This document shows positions 1-8,304 of a DNA stretch of 64,000 bases, one piece after another. The DNA is taken from contig CBDUBC010000005.1 of the NCBI GenBank assembly GCA_965365285.1, forward strand, positions 1 through 64,000, in the 5' to 3' direction. The notes beneath the pieces are model-generated. The model made no database searches, was not told the DNA's origin, and worked only from the letters and a program-made list of their open reading frames with translations. The stretch is from JAURDE01 sp965365285. Lineage in GTDB: Bacteria > Bdellovibrionota > Bacteriovoracia > Bacteriovoracales > Bacteriovoracaceae. The translations under genes were made by a program, and so were the position numbers. The stretch's first letter is position 1. Each line of letters begins with the position of its first letter.

Positions 1-13
1 TCAGTGCAACTTT

Positions 14-1429
14 TTATGCTACCGGGCCATGTAGTTTGCTACTAATAAACATTGCAGCAACAAGGTCTACAATCGACAATACATCAGCCTCAGGTACTTG
101 CTTTTCAGATGTTGAGCGCTGCACCTCATAATCTTTCTTTCTTGTATTGACTGTCTTTTTTATCTTTCCTGCTCCCCTTGCATTTTTTCTTTTAACATTT
201 GTTTTCCTTCCTTTTGTTGGAAGAACAGTTATTCCTCCTTGATCTCTAAGCGCCGATCCTAGCGCTCCCATGATTTCAAAGTCTAGAGTTACCTTTGAGA
301 GTTTTAAAATGAGGTGAGAGCTGGGTAAACCATCTAAATGGAACCAGTAGTCTTCTTTTCTGGCCCACTGGGATCGTATTTGATCGTTACCCTTGCTACT
401 TTTTCCGACGGCAATACTAAAATAAGAGTTTTTAAGTTCCCAAAAATGATCTTCTTTGGTCTCTTGAACCTTGGACTCAATCACTTTGCCCCAAACAGGG
501 AAAATGGTCTTCACTTTATCCAGATTTGGTTTTTCCTGTTCGGAATTTTCTATTCCCTTAATCTGTTCCTTAGTGTCCTGAAGTCTTTGATTTAAAAGTT
601 TTGCTGCTTTCTTTAGCCTCTTACATTTATCAAAGACTAAGTCTCTTTTTTGATGCGAGTTGATTTGAAAGGGAAATTTAATTTTTAAGTTTTTATAACT
701 GTAGGAATTTCCAGAAAACTCCTCTAAATCAAGATCTAAAATCTTTTTCTCTAACTCAAAGGCAATTTCCGTATTGGCGAGATCTCCAAGAATCTTTTTT
801 TCTTTAACTTTTAATTTTTTGAGAGCTTTTTTAGTTCCCTTATTTTGGGTCAATTGTCCCTCAAGCTTATTAAAATAATTTTCGAGGACTTTTTCCCGAG
901 GCTTTTTATTTTGATCGTGCTCAAAGCCTCCTCGACTAAGCTCATTAAAGACCTCAAAATGAAAATCCTCTTGGTCTTCATATTGGTTAGTCCAAGATTT
1001 AAAGAGCCTTCTATGTCCATGCTTATTTTTACTTAGAAGACAAAAGTAGAGCTTTCTTCCACCCCAAAAAAGTCCTAATTTTCGTGCCTCCTTCTTTAAA
1101 ATAAAGGAGAAAATAACGGATCTGTCCTTAGGGTCTAATTGAATTTTTTCAACCATCCCTCCTTTAAAGTTTGATCTTAAAAACTCTACAAAGGTGTCTT
1201 TAATCCTATATTCACTGGCCGGTGCCTGATCACTTAGAATTAGCCCCTCTTCTCCTGCTCCACGCCCTAAATAAAGCACTTTTGAAAGTTGAGGAAATCT
1301 GAGATTAAGTGCTATATAGTGAGGTGTTGACTGAATTTTTTGAACTGGTACGACTTTGATACCTTTCTCATCAAAAAGGTCATTGAAACTTTTTACATTA
1401 AATTCTAACTCTGCATACGATTGGGCCAT
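14..1429 (-). CDS. rqcH: NFACT/RqcH-family ribosome quality control protein
   Basis: RqcH-type proteins bind stalled 50S-peptidyl-tRNA complexes and recruit tRNA-Ala to add C-terminal degron tails. In this 471-aa protein an NFACT-N-like segment (about 1-170) contains GGMVEKIQ...DPKDR, with the DR pair (D102-R103) that is needed for tailing in characterised RqcH. A charged coiled-coil region follows (about 190-320). The C-terminal NFACT-R/DUF814 domain shows GKSSKGNDQ, DYWFHLDGLPSSHLIL and a basic tail. It is shorter than the usual ~570 aa, probably through loss of the HhH/middle part. I chose the internal ATG at 1427-1429 (MAQSYAELEF) because the 22 residues before it are antisense to mutS2 and do not look like NFACT. 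Family membership is confident; tailing activity is inferred. Confidence 0.8.
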   Translation of the reverse strand: MAQSYAELEFNVKSFNDLFDEKGIKVVPVQKIQSTPHYIALNLRFPQLSKVLYLGRGAGEEGLILSDQAPASEYRIKDTFVEFLRSNFKGGMVEKIQLDPKDRSVIFSFILKKEARKLGLFWGGRKLYFCLLSKNKHGHRRLFKSWTNQYEDQEDFHFEVFNELSRGGFEHDQNKKPREKVLENYFNKLEGQLTQNKGTKKALKKLKVKEKKILGDLANTEIAFELEKKILDLDLEEFSGNSYSYKNLKIKFPFQINSHQKRDLVFDKCKRLKKAAKLLNQRLQDTKEQIKGIENSEQEKPNLDKVKTIFPVWGKVIESKVQETKEDHFWELKNSYFSIAVGKSSKGNDQIRSQWARKEDYWFHLDGLPSSHLILKLSKVTLDFEIMGALGSALRDQGGITVLPTKGRKTNVKRKNARGAGKIKKTVNTRKKDYEVQRSTSEKQVPEADVLSIVDLVAAMFISSKLHGPVA

Positions 1430-3782
1430 GGCAATTAATATATTAGATCTCAACAATTTAGAAACTCTAAAATTCCTCGATTGGGACCATATCACGTCTG
1501 AGATTTCTTCACATGCTTACTTTGAGCCCACTCAAAAATATCTTTGTGCTCCGCCTAAATTTTATGGGATTCGTTATATAGAAAAAAGGATTAATGCGAT
1601 TAGTTATTTCTTAGAAGATAAACTTGAGCATATCGAAGCCTCCATCAACCAGTTAAGGGCAGTTCCTTATCAAGAAGAGTATTTTAAACTCCCAGAGCAT
1701 ATCCCCAAGGGAAAGATCTTCACTTTTAAAGAACTCAATTTTCTCGCCAATCTTTTTAGTGCGCATGGAGAACTTACTCGTCTGCTCGAGCAGGCTCCTT
1801 TTAAAAATCGATTTGATCTGGAGCCCTCTTTTAAAAGGACTTTTCGAAATAAATTTCTTACACCTTTTAGAGTTTTTGTAGATCCAAAAGGAGAGGTCGA
1901 TTATAGCAAGCACCCAGAGCTTTCTAAAATCTTTAATGATATCGTTAAAATAGAAAGGGCCATTCGAGACCGGATTCGGACGATCTCTCAATCTCCTCTT
2001 TATAAAGACGCCCTTCAATATGCAGAACATGACACTATTAATGACCATTTTGTCTTGGCAATACGTTCTGATAGTTACAAAGCTGAACAAGGTCCTATTG
2101 TCTCAAGGTCTTCTAGTGGTTTAACTCTCTTTGTTTCTCCACCAGAGCTTTCCGAAAAAAATAGTAAGAGACTTTTTCTTCTCGCAGAGCTTGAAGAAAT
2201 TATCTCTAAGATCTGTGCTCAATTTAGTGAAGTCCTACATCCTTTTGGGCGAGAGTTTAAAAATATCCAAGACAATTTACTGTATGTGGACGAAGTCGTT
2301 GCTAAAGCACAATACTCGCTTAAAAAAGAGCTCTATAAGCCAGAAATCACTCAACATAAAGAACTTCGTTTAAAATCTTACTTTCATCCTCTTATTGAAG
2401 AACCCGTCCTTAATGATATTGAGATTCCAAAAGATAAGAAGGGTCTTCTCATCTCTGGACCCAATACTGGTGGAAAGACCGTTACTTTGAAGTCTATATC
2501 TATAAATTATCTTTTTTTGCATTTAGGTATGTATGTCCCTGCCCAAAGAGCGACACTTTATCCCTTTCAAAAGATTTTTTATTTTAGTCATGATCAGCAA
2601 GATTTAAAAAGTGGCCTAAGTTCCTTTGCTAGTGAAGCCAAGAACTACCTAAGTCTTTTAGAAGAAATTAGGAATGATGAAGCTCTAATCTTAGTTGATG
2701 AAATTTTTAATTCTACAAGTTCGGAAGAAGCCTCAGCTCTTGCCATTGCTCTTATTGAGGAAATTTTTCGAATAAGTGATTCTCTTATATTTATATCTAC
2801 CCATCATCAGTTTTTAAAAGCGCACGTGCATGAACGAGGACAGCTTTTATCATGCCACGTAGGTTTTGACTCGAAAACTCATCTTCCTACCTATAAGCTT
2901 AATATGGGAACCCCTGGTGGTTCCATGGCCTTTGATATTTTTGAAAATCTATGCAAGAGTTTCAATCGTCATAATCAAATTGGAAAAAGAGCTCAAGAAG
3001 TTTTAGAATCCGATAAGCTGAATTATGAAACTCTAATAAATGAGCTCATTGCCAAGCAGTCTGAACTTGATGATGTTCTAAAAGAAAATCATACAATTAA
3101 AATGGATCTTGAGCGAAAGGCCAGACAGCAACAAGGTCTTCTTGTTTTAGAGAAAGAAAAAATTCTCAATGAATTTAATAAAAAACTTAATAAGATTCTT
3201 GAGGAAGCAGAATCTCTTGCCGTTGAGGCAAGAAAAGGCGCCTTTGGGATCAAAGGAATTCAAAGAAAAACTTCATCTATCCAAAATAAGGCCAAAGAGC
3301 TTAATAATCCTGAAAAAGAAAAGGCCCATTCTCGACCCTCTTTAAGTCCCGATGATATTAAAGAAGGTGATACTGTTTATTCTGAACTACTCAAGAAAAA
3401 TGTAGAGGTCATAGGTCTTCGACTTAAACAAAAGAAAGCCTTTATTCGTTCTGGAAATAAATCTCTTTGGTGTGGATTTGATACTCTTTTTAAAGCATCT
3501 CATAAAAAGGTTTCAGCGCCTGTAATTCATGTCTCTCGCAATATTCCAGATCGAGTTGAATATGATTGCCGTGGAATGAGACTTGAAGAGTTTCGTGACC
3601 TCATTGAAAACTTAGCTTTTGCCGTTGAAAATGAAGATATTCCTTATGCTCTCATAGTTCATGGACATGGAGACGGAGTCTTAAAGGAGCATATTCGAAA
3701 ACGCTTTTCTAAAAATTCAAAGATTAGCTGTATGCCTGATGAAGGAAACGACGGCTGCAGTAAACTAGAGCTCAAAAAGTAA
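1428..3782 (+). CDS. mutS2: MutS2 ATPase with Smr endonuclease domain (RqcU-like)
   Basis: MutS2 family, 784 aa. A MutS-like core and clamp precede the ABC ATPase, which has Walker A GPNTGGKT at 344-351 and Walker B LVDE at about 422-425. A coiled coil runs about 525-620, then a KOW-like segment (EGDTVYSELLKK), then a C-terminal Smr domain with DCRGMR and HGHGDGVL (from H745). Family members act in recombination control or, as shown for the Bacillus subtilis protein, split collided ribosomes upstream of RqcH. The start at 1428 (MAINILDL) is preferred because the longer form adds 24 residues that read through antisense rqcH. No Shine-Dalgarno is evident. The stop abuts the convergent lepB stop. 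The divergent RqcH neighbour favours a ribosome-rescue role, which is inference. Confidence 0.92.
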   Translation: MAINILDLNNLETLKFLDWDHITSEISSHAYFEPTQKYLCAPPKFYGIRYIEKRINAISYFLEDKLEHIEASINQLRAVPYQEEYFKLPEHIPKGKIFTFKELNFLANLFSAHGELTRLLEQAPFKNRFDLEPSFKRTFRNKFLTPFRVFVDPKGEVDYSKHPELSKIFNDIVKIERAIRDRIRTISQSPLYKDALQYAEHDTINDHFVLAIRSDSYKAEQGPIVSRSSSGLTLFVSPPELSEKNSKRLFLLAELEEIISKICAQFSEVLHPFGREFKNIQDNLLYVDEVVAKAQYSLKKELYKPEITQHKELRLKSYFHPLIEEPVLNDIEIPKDKKGLLISGPNTGGKTVTLKSISINYLFLHLGMYVPAQRATLYPFQKIFYFSHDQQDLKSGLSSFASEAKNYLSLLEEIRNDEALILVDEIFNSTSSEEASALAIALIEEIFRISDSLIFISTHHQFLKAHVHERGQLLSCHVGFDSKTHLPTYKLNMGTPGGSMAFDIFENLCKSFNRHNQIGKRAQEVLESDKLNYETLINELIAKQSELDDVLKENHTIKMDLERKARQQQGLLVLEKEKILNEFNKKLNKILEEAESLAVEARKGAFGIKGIQRKTSSIQNKAKELNNPEKEKAHSRPSLSPDDIKEGDTVYSELLKKNVEVIGLRLKQKKAFIRSGNKSLWCGFDTLFKASHKKVSAPVIHVSRNIPDRVEYDCRGMRLEEFRDLIENLAFAVENEDIPYALIVHGHGDGVLKEHIRKRFSKNSKISCMPDEGNDGCSKLELKK

Positions 3783-4538
3783 TTACTTGATAACAGTTCC
3801 AATTCTCCAGGGTCTAAATTTAAAGGCATGTTCTCCAAATGGTATAATCATCGAGAACCAAACAAACATCGCCTCACCTTTAACCACTTCTCGAGGAACA
3901 AATCCCCAAAACCTTGAATCATAAGAAAAATCGCGGTTGTCTCCCATCACAAAAAAGTGATCTTTAGGAACAACTCTTTGATCGTAATCTACTTTGAAAT
4001 AATTATCGCTATCAAATTGAATGACATGCTTTGCTTCCCCTGTTTGGGCCTCAAAAAATTTCAAATTATAGAGCTTATACTTATCATCCATATCATCAAA
4101 GAACTTCTTTCCATCAAGCTCTGTTGTGGCGATCGCTTCTCCATTTATATAAACAATTTTATTTTTAATTTGAATGGTGTCCCCTGGAAGACCAATGACT
4201 CTTTTAATATAATTGGTTGATCGATCTTTAGGATATTTGAAAACGATCACATCCCCTCTTTCAGGATCAGACTCACCAAAGAAGTATTTTGGATTGGAAT
4301 CAAAACCAAAAAGGTTAATATCCGTAAAAGGGATTTTAAAACCGTAAGCAAACTTATTAACGAGAATAAAGTCTCCAACCATAAGAGTTGGAATCATTGA
4401 ACCGGAAGGAATTCTAAAAGGTTCAAAAAAAGAAGATCTAAAAGTAAGGACAAGAAGTAAAATCCAAAAGATGGATTTCGCTTCTTTTTTTAGCTTTTCT
4501 CCTCGGCTTAGCTCAACTTCTTCTGTTTTCTGATCCAT
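3783..4538 (-). CDS. lepB: Signal peptidase I
   Basis: Type I leader peptidase, 251 aa, which removes signal peptides at the outer face of the inner membrane. It has one N-terminal membrane segment (about 22-38). The serine motif RIPSGSMIPTL gives nucleophile S47, and NYIKRVIGLPGD carries the general base K112. The box GDNRDFSYDSRFWGFV is also present. It is the last gene of a minus-strand run (sigma-54-type ATPase, rlmE, PBP, lepB) and starts 4 bases after the PBP stop, so it is probably co-transcribed and translationally coupled. It converges on mutS2 with no intergenic space and no obvious terminator. Confidence 0.95.
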   Translation of the reverse strand: MDQKTEEVELSRGEKLKKEAKSIFWILLLVLTFRSSFFEPFRIPSGSMIPTLMVGDFILVNKFAYGFKIPFTDINLFGFDSNPKYFFGESDPERGDVIVFKYPKDRSTNYIKRVIGLPGDTIQIKNKIVYINGEAIATTELDGKKFFDDMDDKYKLYNLKFFEAQTGEAKHVIQFDSDNYFKVDYDQRVVPKDHFFVMGDNRDFSYDSRFWGFVPREVVKGEAMFVWFSMIIPFGEHAFKFRPWRIGTVIK

Positions 4539-4542
4539 CTCA

Positions 4543-5793
4543 TTACACTCCAGAGTTTTTACTCTTTTTCTTCTTGTCTGATAACTTATCGGTTATAGGA
4601 TTGATCTTGGTAAAATAATAAGAAACAATTTGTTTGGCCAAATAAGTCGACTTCACATACCATTTTTTTACATTAATATTCATGACACAGATTGATATTC
4701 CCTGATTAGAGGGTCCTTTTGGCACTGCGTAAGCAGTAAACCAGTCTCTTTTACCGTAAGGTAGACCACCCGTAATGCTTCCTGTTTTACCGCCAAGCTT
4801 TAACTCTCCACGTAAGGATCGTCGCATTTTTCTAAAGCCTCTCGCAGTTCCTCGATCAACTGCAAGCTCCATCATACGTTGAATTTCAAAGGCCGTATCT
4901 TCTGAGATGGCCTGACCACTTTTTTGATCAGGCATCCACTTTACTTCATCATTCTCTAATTTAATTTGAGAAATAATTCGAGGCGCTTTAAAAACTCCGT
5001 TATTGGCCACAATACTTGAAAGTAAAGCGCCGTGAACTGGACTAATTGTTGTCTCTTTATTAAAACCAGAAGCAAGCTCAGCTAAATTGTATTGAGATTC
5101 TGGCATTTGAAAGATCGATTTACTTAGATGAATATCGGCCATAATTTCTTTATTGAAACCAAACTCCACCGCTGTCTGAAACATATCTTCACCAGTGGTG
5201 TTGTAAATTGCTGCCTTTCCAAAAATGACATTATTAGAGTAAGCAAATGCCTTTTCTAGGGACTGAGAGCGGGTCCACTTGGTTTTCTTTCGTTTGAGCT
5301 GATACTTATAAAGAGTAGTTCCTCGTCCAGAAAAAGAGAATTTGGTATTAGGGTTAATATTTTCTTTTTCAAGAAGATTGGCACTTGTCACAATTTTAAA
5401 AAGAGAAGCGGAAGGGTGAGAGACTGTAAAAGGAAGAGCATTTGAAAAAGAATTCTTCTTTCTTTCGTAACCAACAGCAGAAAGAATATTTCCTGTGGCA
5501 TTTTCTATGACAACGACGGCGCTATAATCCGATCGGTAACGACGCAGAAGTTTTTGAATATAATCTGTAAGTTCTTGATTAAATGTATATTCAATTAAAT
5601 GCTTTTCTCCATCAATATCAAAATATTCTGGCAAAGGGTGATTCGTGACAAGTTTAGCAGTGACTTGATCTTTTATTTGCGCGATCTCAATTTTATCTTG
5701 AGCAACTTCGACTTTTTCTTGATTCGATTGGTATACAAAATAGGATGTAACAGAGAGAGAGAGTAGTGTGAGCAGCCAGATCGATTTTTTCAT
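4543..5793 (-). CDS. Penicillin-binding transpeptidase-domain protein
   Basis: A 416-aa periplasmic serine DD-transpeptidase-type protein anchored by an N-terminal signal/anchor helix (about 4-21). The three penicillin-binding motifs are intact: SxxK as SLFK (S130-K133), SxN as SNN (186-188) and KTG (336-338). It lacks the long N-terminal pedestal of FtsI/PBP2, so it is a minimal transpeptidase rather than the divisome FtsI, which is encoded separately at 41905-43857. Residues 25-60 form a charged linker. The gene lies between rlmE (7-base gap) and lepB (4-base gap). A role in wall remodelling, possibly linked to predation, is speculative. Confidence 0.85.
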   Translation of the reverse strand: MKKSIWLLTLLSLSVTSYFVYQSNQEKVEVAQDKIEIAQIKDQVTAKLVTNHPLPEYFDIDGEKHLIEYTFNQELTDYIQKLLRRYRSDYSAVVVIENATGNILSAVGYERKKNSFSNALPFTVSHPSASLFKIVTSANLLEKENINPNTKFSFSGRGTTLYKYQLKRKKTKWTRSQSLEKAFAYSNNVIFGKAAIYNTTGEDMFQTAVEFGFNKEIMADIHLSKSIFQMPESQYNLAELASGFNKETTISPVHGALLSSIVANNGVFKAPRIISQIKLENDEVKWMPDQKSGQAISEDTAFEIQRMMELAVDRGTARGFRKMRRSLRGELKLGGKTGSITGGLPYGKRDWFTAYAVPKGPSNQGISICVMNINVKKWYVKSTYLAKQIVSYYFTKINPITDKLSDKKKKSKNSGV

Positions 5794-5800
5794 TGACCTA

Positions 5801-6391
5801 TTATGCCTTAAAACCTTTTCCTATGACAAAATATTCCTTGCTTACTGAACGCGTTGATTTTGGTCTTAGGAAATGGATACTTTTAAACATCGTTCTTTTT
5901 TCCTTAAAGAAATTTTGAGCATCTTGAGACTCAAAAACTTTAACAACGAAATCGCCTCCTTCTTTTAAAAATAAGGGAAGGACTTCAAAAACTTTTTCTA
6001 CGATTTCGAGACTTCTGATTTGATCAACAGTTTTAATTCCGGTAGTTTTTGGTGCCATATCGGAACAAACCACATCAAAAGGCTCTTGCACACCGAGGTC
6101 TTCGAGTGACGAAATATTAAAAATATCTTTTTGGTGAAGAGTCGTGTTAGACGATTGAATTTTTTGATTCACTTCTTGAATATCAATTCCAATAAGCTGC
6201 CCTTTTTGACCAATTTTTCTTTGAATATACTGGGACCAAGAACCAGGATAGTAGCCGAGATCGAGCGCTTTAGCTCCCTTAGGAATCACCTTATACTTTT
6301 TATCGATTTCTTCAAGCTTATAGATACTTCGAGCAACAAAGTTCTCTTTTTTTGCTTTCTTATAATAGTGATCTCTGACTTTAAATACCAT
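5801..6391 (-). CDS. rlmE: 23S rRNA U2552 2'-O-methyltransferase (FtsJ/RlmE family)
   Basis: RrmJ/FtsJ fold, 196 aa. The family catalytic tetrad K-D-K-E is visible as K25 (ARSIYKL), D111 (CSDMAPKTTG), K151 (FVVKVF) and E186 (SKEYF). The SAM loop is LDLGYYPGSWSQ. The enzyme methylates the A-loop U2552 of 23S rRNA during late 50S assembly. Length and motifs match bacterial RlmE. The start at 6391 overlaps the 3' end of the upstream AAA+ gene by 11 bases, which suggests translational coupling. Confidence 0.9.
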   Translation of the reverse strand: MVFKVRDHYYKKAKKENFVARSIYKLEEIDKKYKVIPKGAKALDLGYYPGSWSQYIQRKIGQKGQLIGIDIQEVNQKIQSSNTTLHQKDIFNISSLEDLGVQEPFDVVCSDMAPKTTGIKTVDQIRSLEIVEKVFEVLPLFLKEGGDFVVKVFESQDAQNFFKEKRTMFKSIHFLRPKSTRSVSKEYFVIGKGFKA

Positions 6392-7310
6392 GGTTTTGTG
6401 CTTTTAGTTTGGCCTTAATTTCCCAAACATTAATATCATATTTCTTAATCTTGGCAATTAATGTGCTTTTAGAAATGCCTATCCCAGAACAGGTCGTATT
6501 AATACCCCCTTGAAATTTATACAAGGCCTTCGTGAGATAGTCTTTCTCGAATAATTCTAGAGAGTTATGGTAGTTAGAAAAGTTCCTTAGAGGGGCTTTA
6601 GAGGACTTGATCCAGTCGGGAAGATCCTCCATAGAAACACTTTTTTCTGCAACAAAACAGCAATATTCTAGACAGTTTTTAAGCTCTCGAACATTACCAG
6701 GCCAAGAATAGCCTAATAGGAACTCAAAAACTTTATCATCTAAAGCTAAATCTGGCTTTTCAAAGGATCGTCTCATTCTATCAAAAAAGAGTAGAATTTT
6801 GTTTTTGAGTCGCTCTCTAGAAGCGCATAGAGGCCCTAACTCTATGTTAAAAAGCATAAGTCTATAATAGAGATCTTCTCTAAACTGTTTTTTTTCTACT
6901 AGAGACTTTAGATCTCTTCGAGTCGCAAGAATAAGCCGTGCTCTTAGCCGCTTTGGTATCGTTGTTCCTACAATGTAGTAAACTCCCTCTTCTATAAGAA
7001 AGAGAAGACTTTTTTGGGCCTTTAAAGAGATATCTCCGATCTCATCAAGGAAAAGGGTTCCTCCTCCAACTTCTTCGACATAGCCCATTGAACTCTGGAT
7101 AGCGCCAGTAAAAGATCCCTTTTTATGTCCAAAGAGTTCACTGGCAAAAAGGTCTTCTTGAAGTGAGGTCAGGTGAACATGACGAAACTTTTCTTTGTGA
7201 ATTTGAGATTTTTCATAAATATGTTTAGCCAGATGAGACTTACCTGTGCCTGAAGCACCAGTGATAATAATTGGTCTTGCCAGATTATAAAATTGAGATA
7301 GATTTTTCAT
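6381..7310 (-). CDS. Sigma-54-dependent transcriptional activator lacking a regulatory domain
   Basis: A 309-aa bacterial enhancer-binding protein consisting only of the AAA+ ATPase and a Fis-type HTH. Walker A is GASGTGKS, the sigma-54-contacting loop is GSFTGA (GAFTGA with A to S), Walker B is GGGTLFLDEIGD, and the arginine-finger region is FREDLYYRL. The C-terminal HTH is near GINTTCSGIGISKSTLIAKI. The ATPase domain starts almost at residue 1, with no receiver, GAF or FHA domain, so activity would have to be controlled by expression or a partner, as in PspF. I chose the ATG at 7308-7310 with a weak AGG upstream; a TTG two codons earlier is possible. The target is unknown. It sits between the IMPase-family gene and rlmE. 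Confidence 0.85.
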   Translation of the reverse strand: MKNLSQFYNLARPIIITGASGTGKSHLAKHIYEKSQIHKEKFRHVHLTSLQEDLFASELFGHKKGSFTGAIQSSMGYVEEVGGGTLFLDEIGDISLKAQKSLLFLIEEGVYYIVGTTIPKRLRARLILATRRDLKSLVEKKQFREDLYYRLMLFNIELGPLCASRERLKNKILLFFDRMRRSFEKPDLALDDKVFEFLLGYSWPGNVRELKNCLEYCCFVAEKSVSMEDLPDWIKSSKAPLRNFSNYHNSLELFEKDYLTKALYKFQGGINTTCSGIGISKSTLIAKIKKYDINVWEIKAKLKAQNHGI

Positions 7311-7363
7311 AAACAAAACCTATCTTTTTTTAAAAAAATTCTGAATCAAAGACTTATTCTATT

Positions 7364-8092
7364 TCAAATCTGAAACTGTTTAAAAAGAAAATCTTTATCC
7401 TCTGGTCGACACCAAAGAAGAGGTCCATCAATTCTTTTTTCATTCAAAGAACTCACTTCTTTAGAGCCCTGATAGAAGCGAATTCCTCTTTTTCGACAAA
7501 GCACGCAGCCGGCAGCTATATCCCAGATACTCTTTGGTCTTTTAGAGATGACAAAGTCAGCGCCACCAGCTGCGAGAAGAGCGAGCTTAAAAGCAATACT
7601 GCCTCTTGGATTGAGATTGATCTGAGATTCATCATGTCCTGCAAAAAGACCTCTTTTCCATTCACTTCGTGAAACAAGACCTTGCATCTTTCCTTCAGGC
7701 CTTCCTTCAAGATGAATAAAGCTATCTTGGCAGCTAATTTCAAATCCTGTGAAAGGGTTAAAAATCCATCCCCATCCACTTTCGAGATCTCCATTGGAGA
7801 GATGCGCAAGGGAAACAGCACACTCAGGTATTCGGTGCACAAGCTCTCTTGTCCCATCAATCGGGTCAAGAATAAAGCTTGGGAATTTCAGCTGACCATG
7901 ATCTTCTTCACTATAGAAGTTAATGGACGAGTCTAGATGTTTTTTAACTGTATCTGAAATGAAAAGGTCAATCTCAGTCACCAAAGTATTATCTTCTTTT
8001 TTCGTGACATCCAGTTCAGTTTTGGCCAGAATTTTCTCAACAGTCGAGATGATTTCAAGCTTAATTCGTTCTCTGATTTCCTGTTCTAGCAT
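7364..8092 (-). CDS. Inositol monophosphatase-family phosphatase (SuhB/CysQ-like)
   Basis: A Mg2+-dependent phosphatase of 242 aa. Metal-binding signatures are EED (62-64), DPIDGT (76-81) and WDIAAG (from W190). Family members hydrolyse inositol-1-phosphate, 3'-phosphoadenosine 5'-phosphate (CysQ) or related sugar phosphates, and the motifs alone do not separate these. No sulfur-assimilation or inositol genes are nearby. It is preceded by a 212-base intergenic region carrying DnaA-box-like repeats and is followed by the sigma-54-type activator after 53 bases. Confidence 0.8.
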   Translation of the reverse strand: MLEQEIRERIKLEIISTVEKILAKTELDVTKKEDNTLVTEIDLFISDTVKKHLDSSINFYSEEDHGQLKFPSFILDPIDGTRELVHRIPECAVSLAHLSNGDLESGWGWIFNPFTGFEISCQDSFIHLEGRPEGKMQGLVSRSEWKRGLFAGHDESQINLNPRGSIAFKLALLAAGGADFVISKRPKSIWDIAAGCVLCRKRGIRFYQGSKEVSSLNEKRIDGPLLWCRPEDKDFLFKQFQI

Positions 8093-8304
8093 TGCTTTTA
8101 CCCTTGTTTATAACTCTGTTAATTGAGGGTTTTCCACAATTTCATCAAGAGTTTTCCACAATCATTTTTTGCATACAACAACACTCGGTCATTGTAAGAA
8201 ATTGATTATTTTCACTATAATTTCGACACTTTATAGAACTCATAGCAATTTAAGTTTTTTTCCTTTGTCAATTTCTTGAACCTTTGAATTCGAGTTTTCC
8301 ACAA
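8093..8304. repeat. Intergenic region with three TTTTCCACAAT repeats (DnaA-box-like)
   Basis: TTTTCCACA occurs at 8130-8138, 8152-8160 and 8295-8303, all in the same orientation. The second and third are embedded in an identical 14-mer (8149-8162 and 8292-8305). TTTTCCACA fits the relaxed DnaA-box consensus TTWTNCACA. The region is strongly AT-rich and is the longest gene-free stretch in the window. The third copy overlaps the stop codon of the following gene. I see no convincing gene or RNA here. Whether DnaA binds is unknown. Confidence 0.5.

Noticed and set aside
338..1036. Plus-strand ORFs within the rqcH gene
   Set aside because: They lie inside the antisense of a convincing NFACT-family gene and show no family features.
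8192..8221. TTGTAA-N18-TATAAT on the plus strand in the 8.1-8.3 kb gap
   Set aside because: It would drive an antisense transcript into the minus-strand membrane-protein gene, and the region is very AT-rich, so chance is likely.
8093..8304. Chromosomal origin of replication
   Set aside because: Only three boxes are present, and no dnaA, dnaN, gidA, parAB or similar origin-linked gene is adjacent. Kept as a repeat cluster only.
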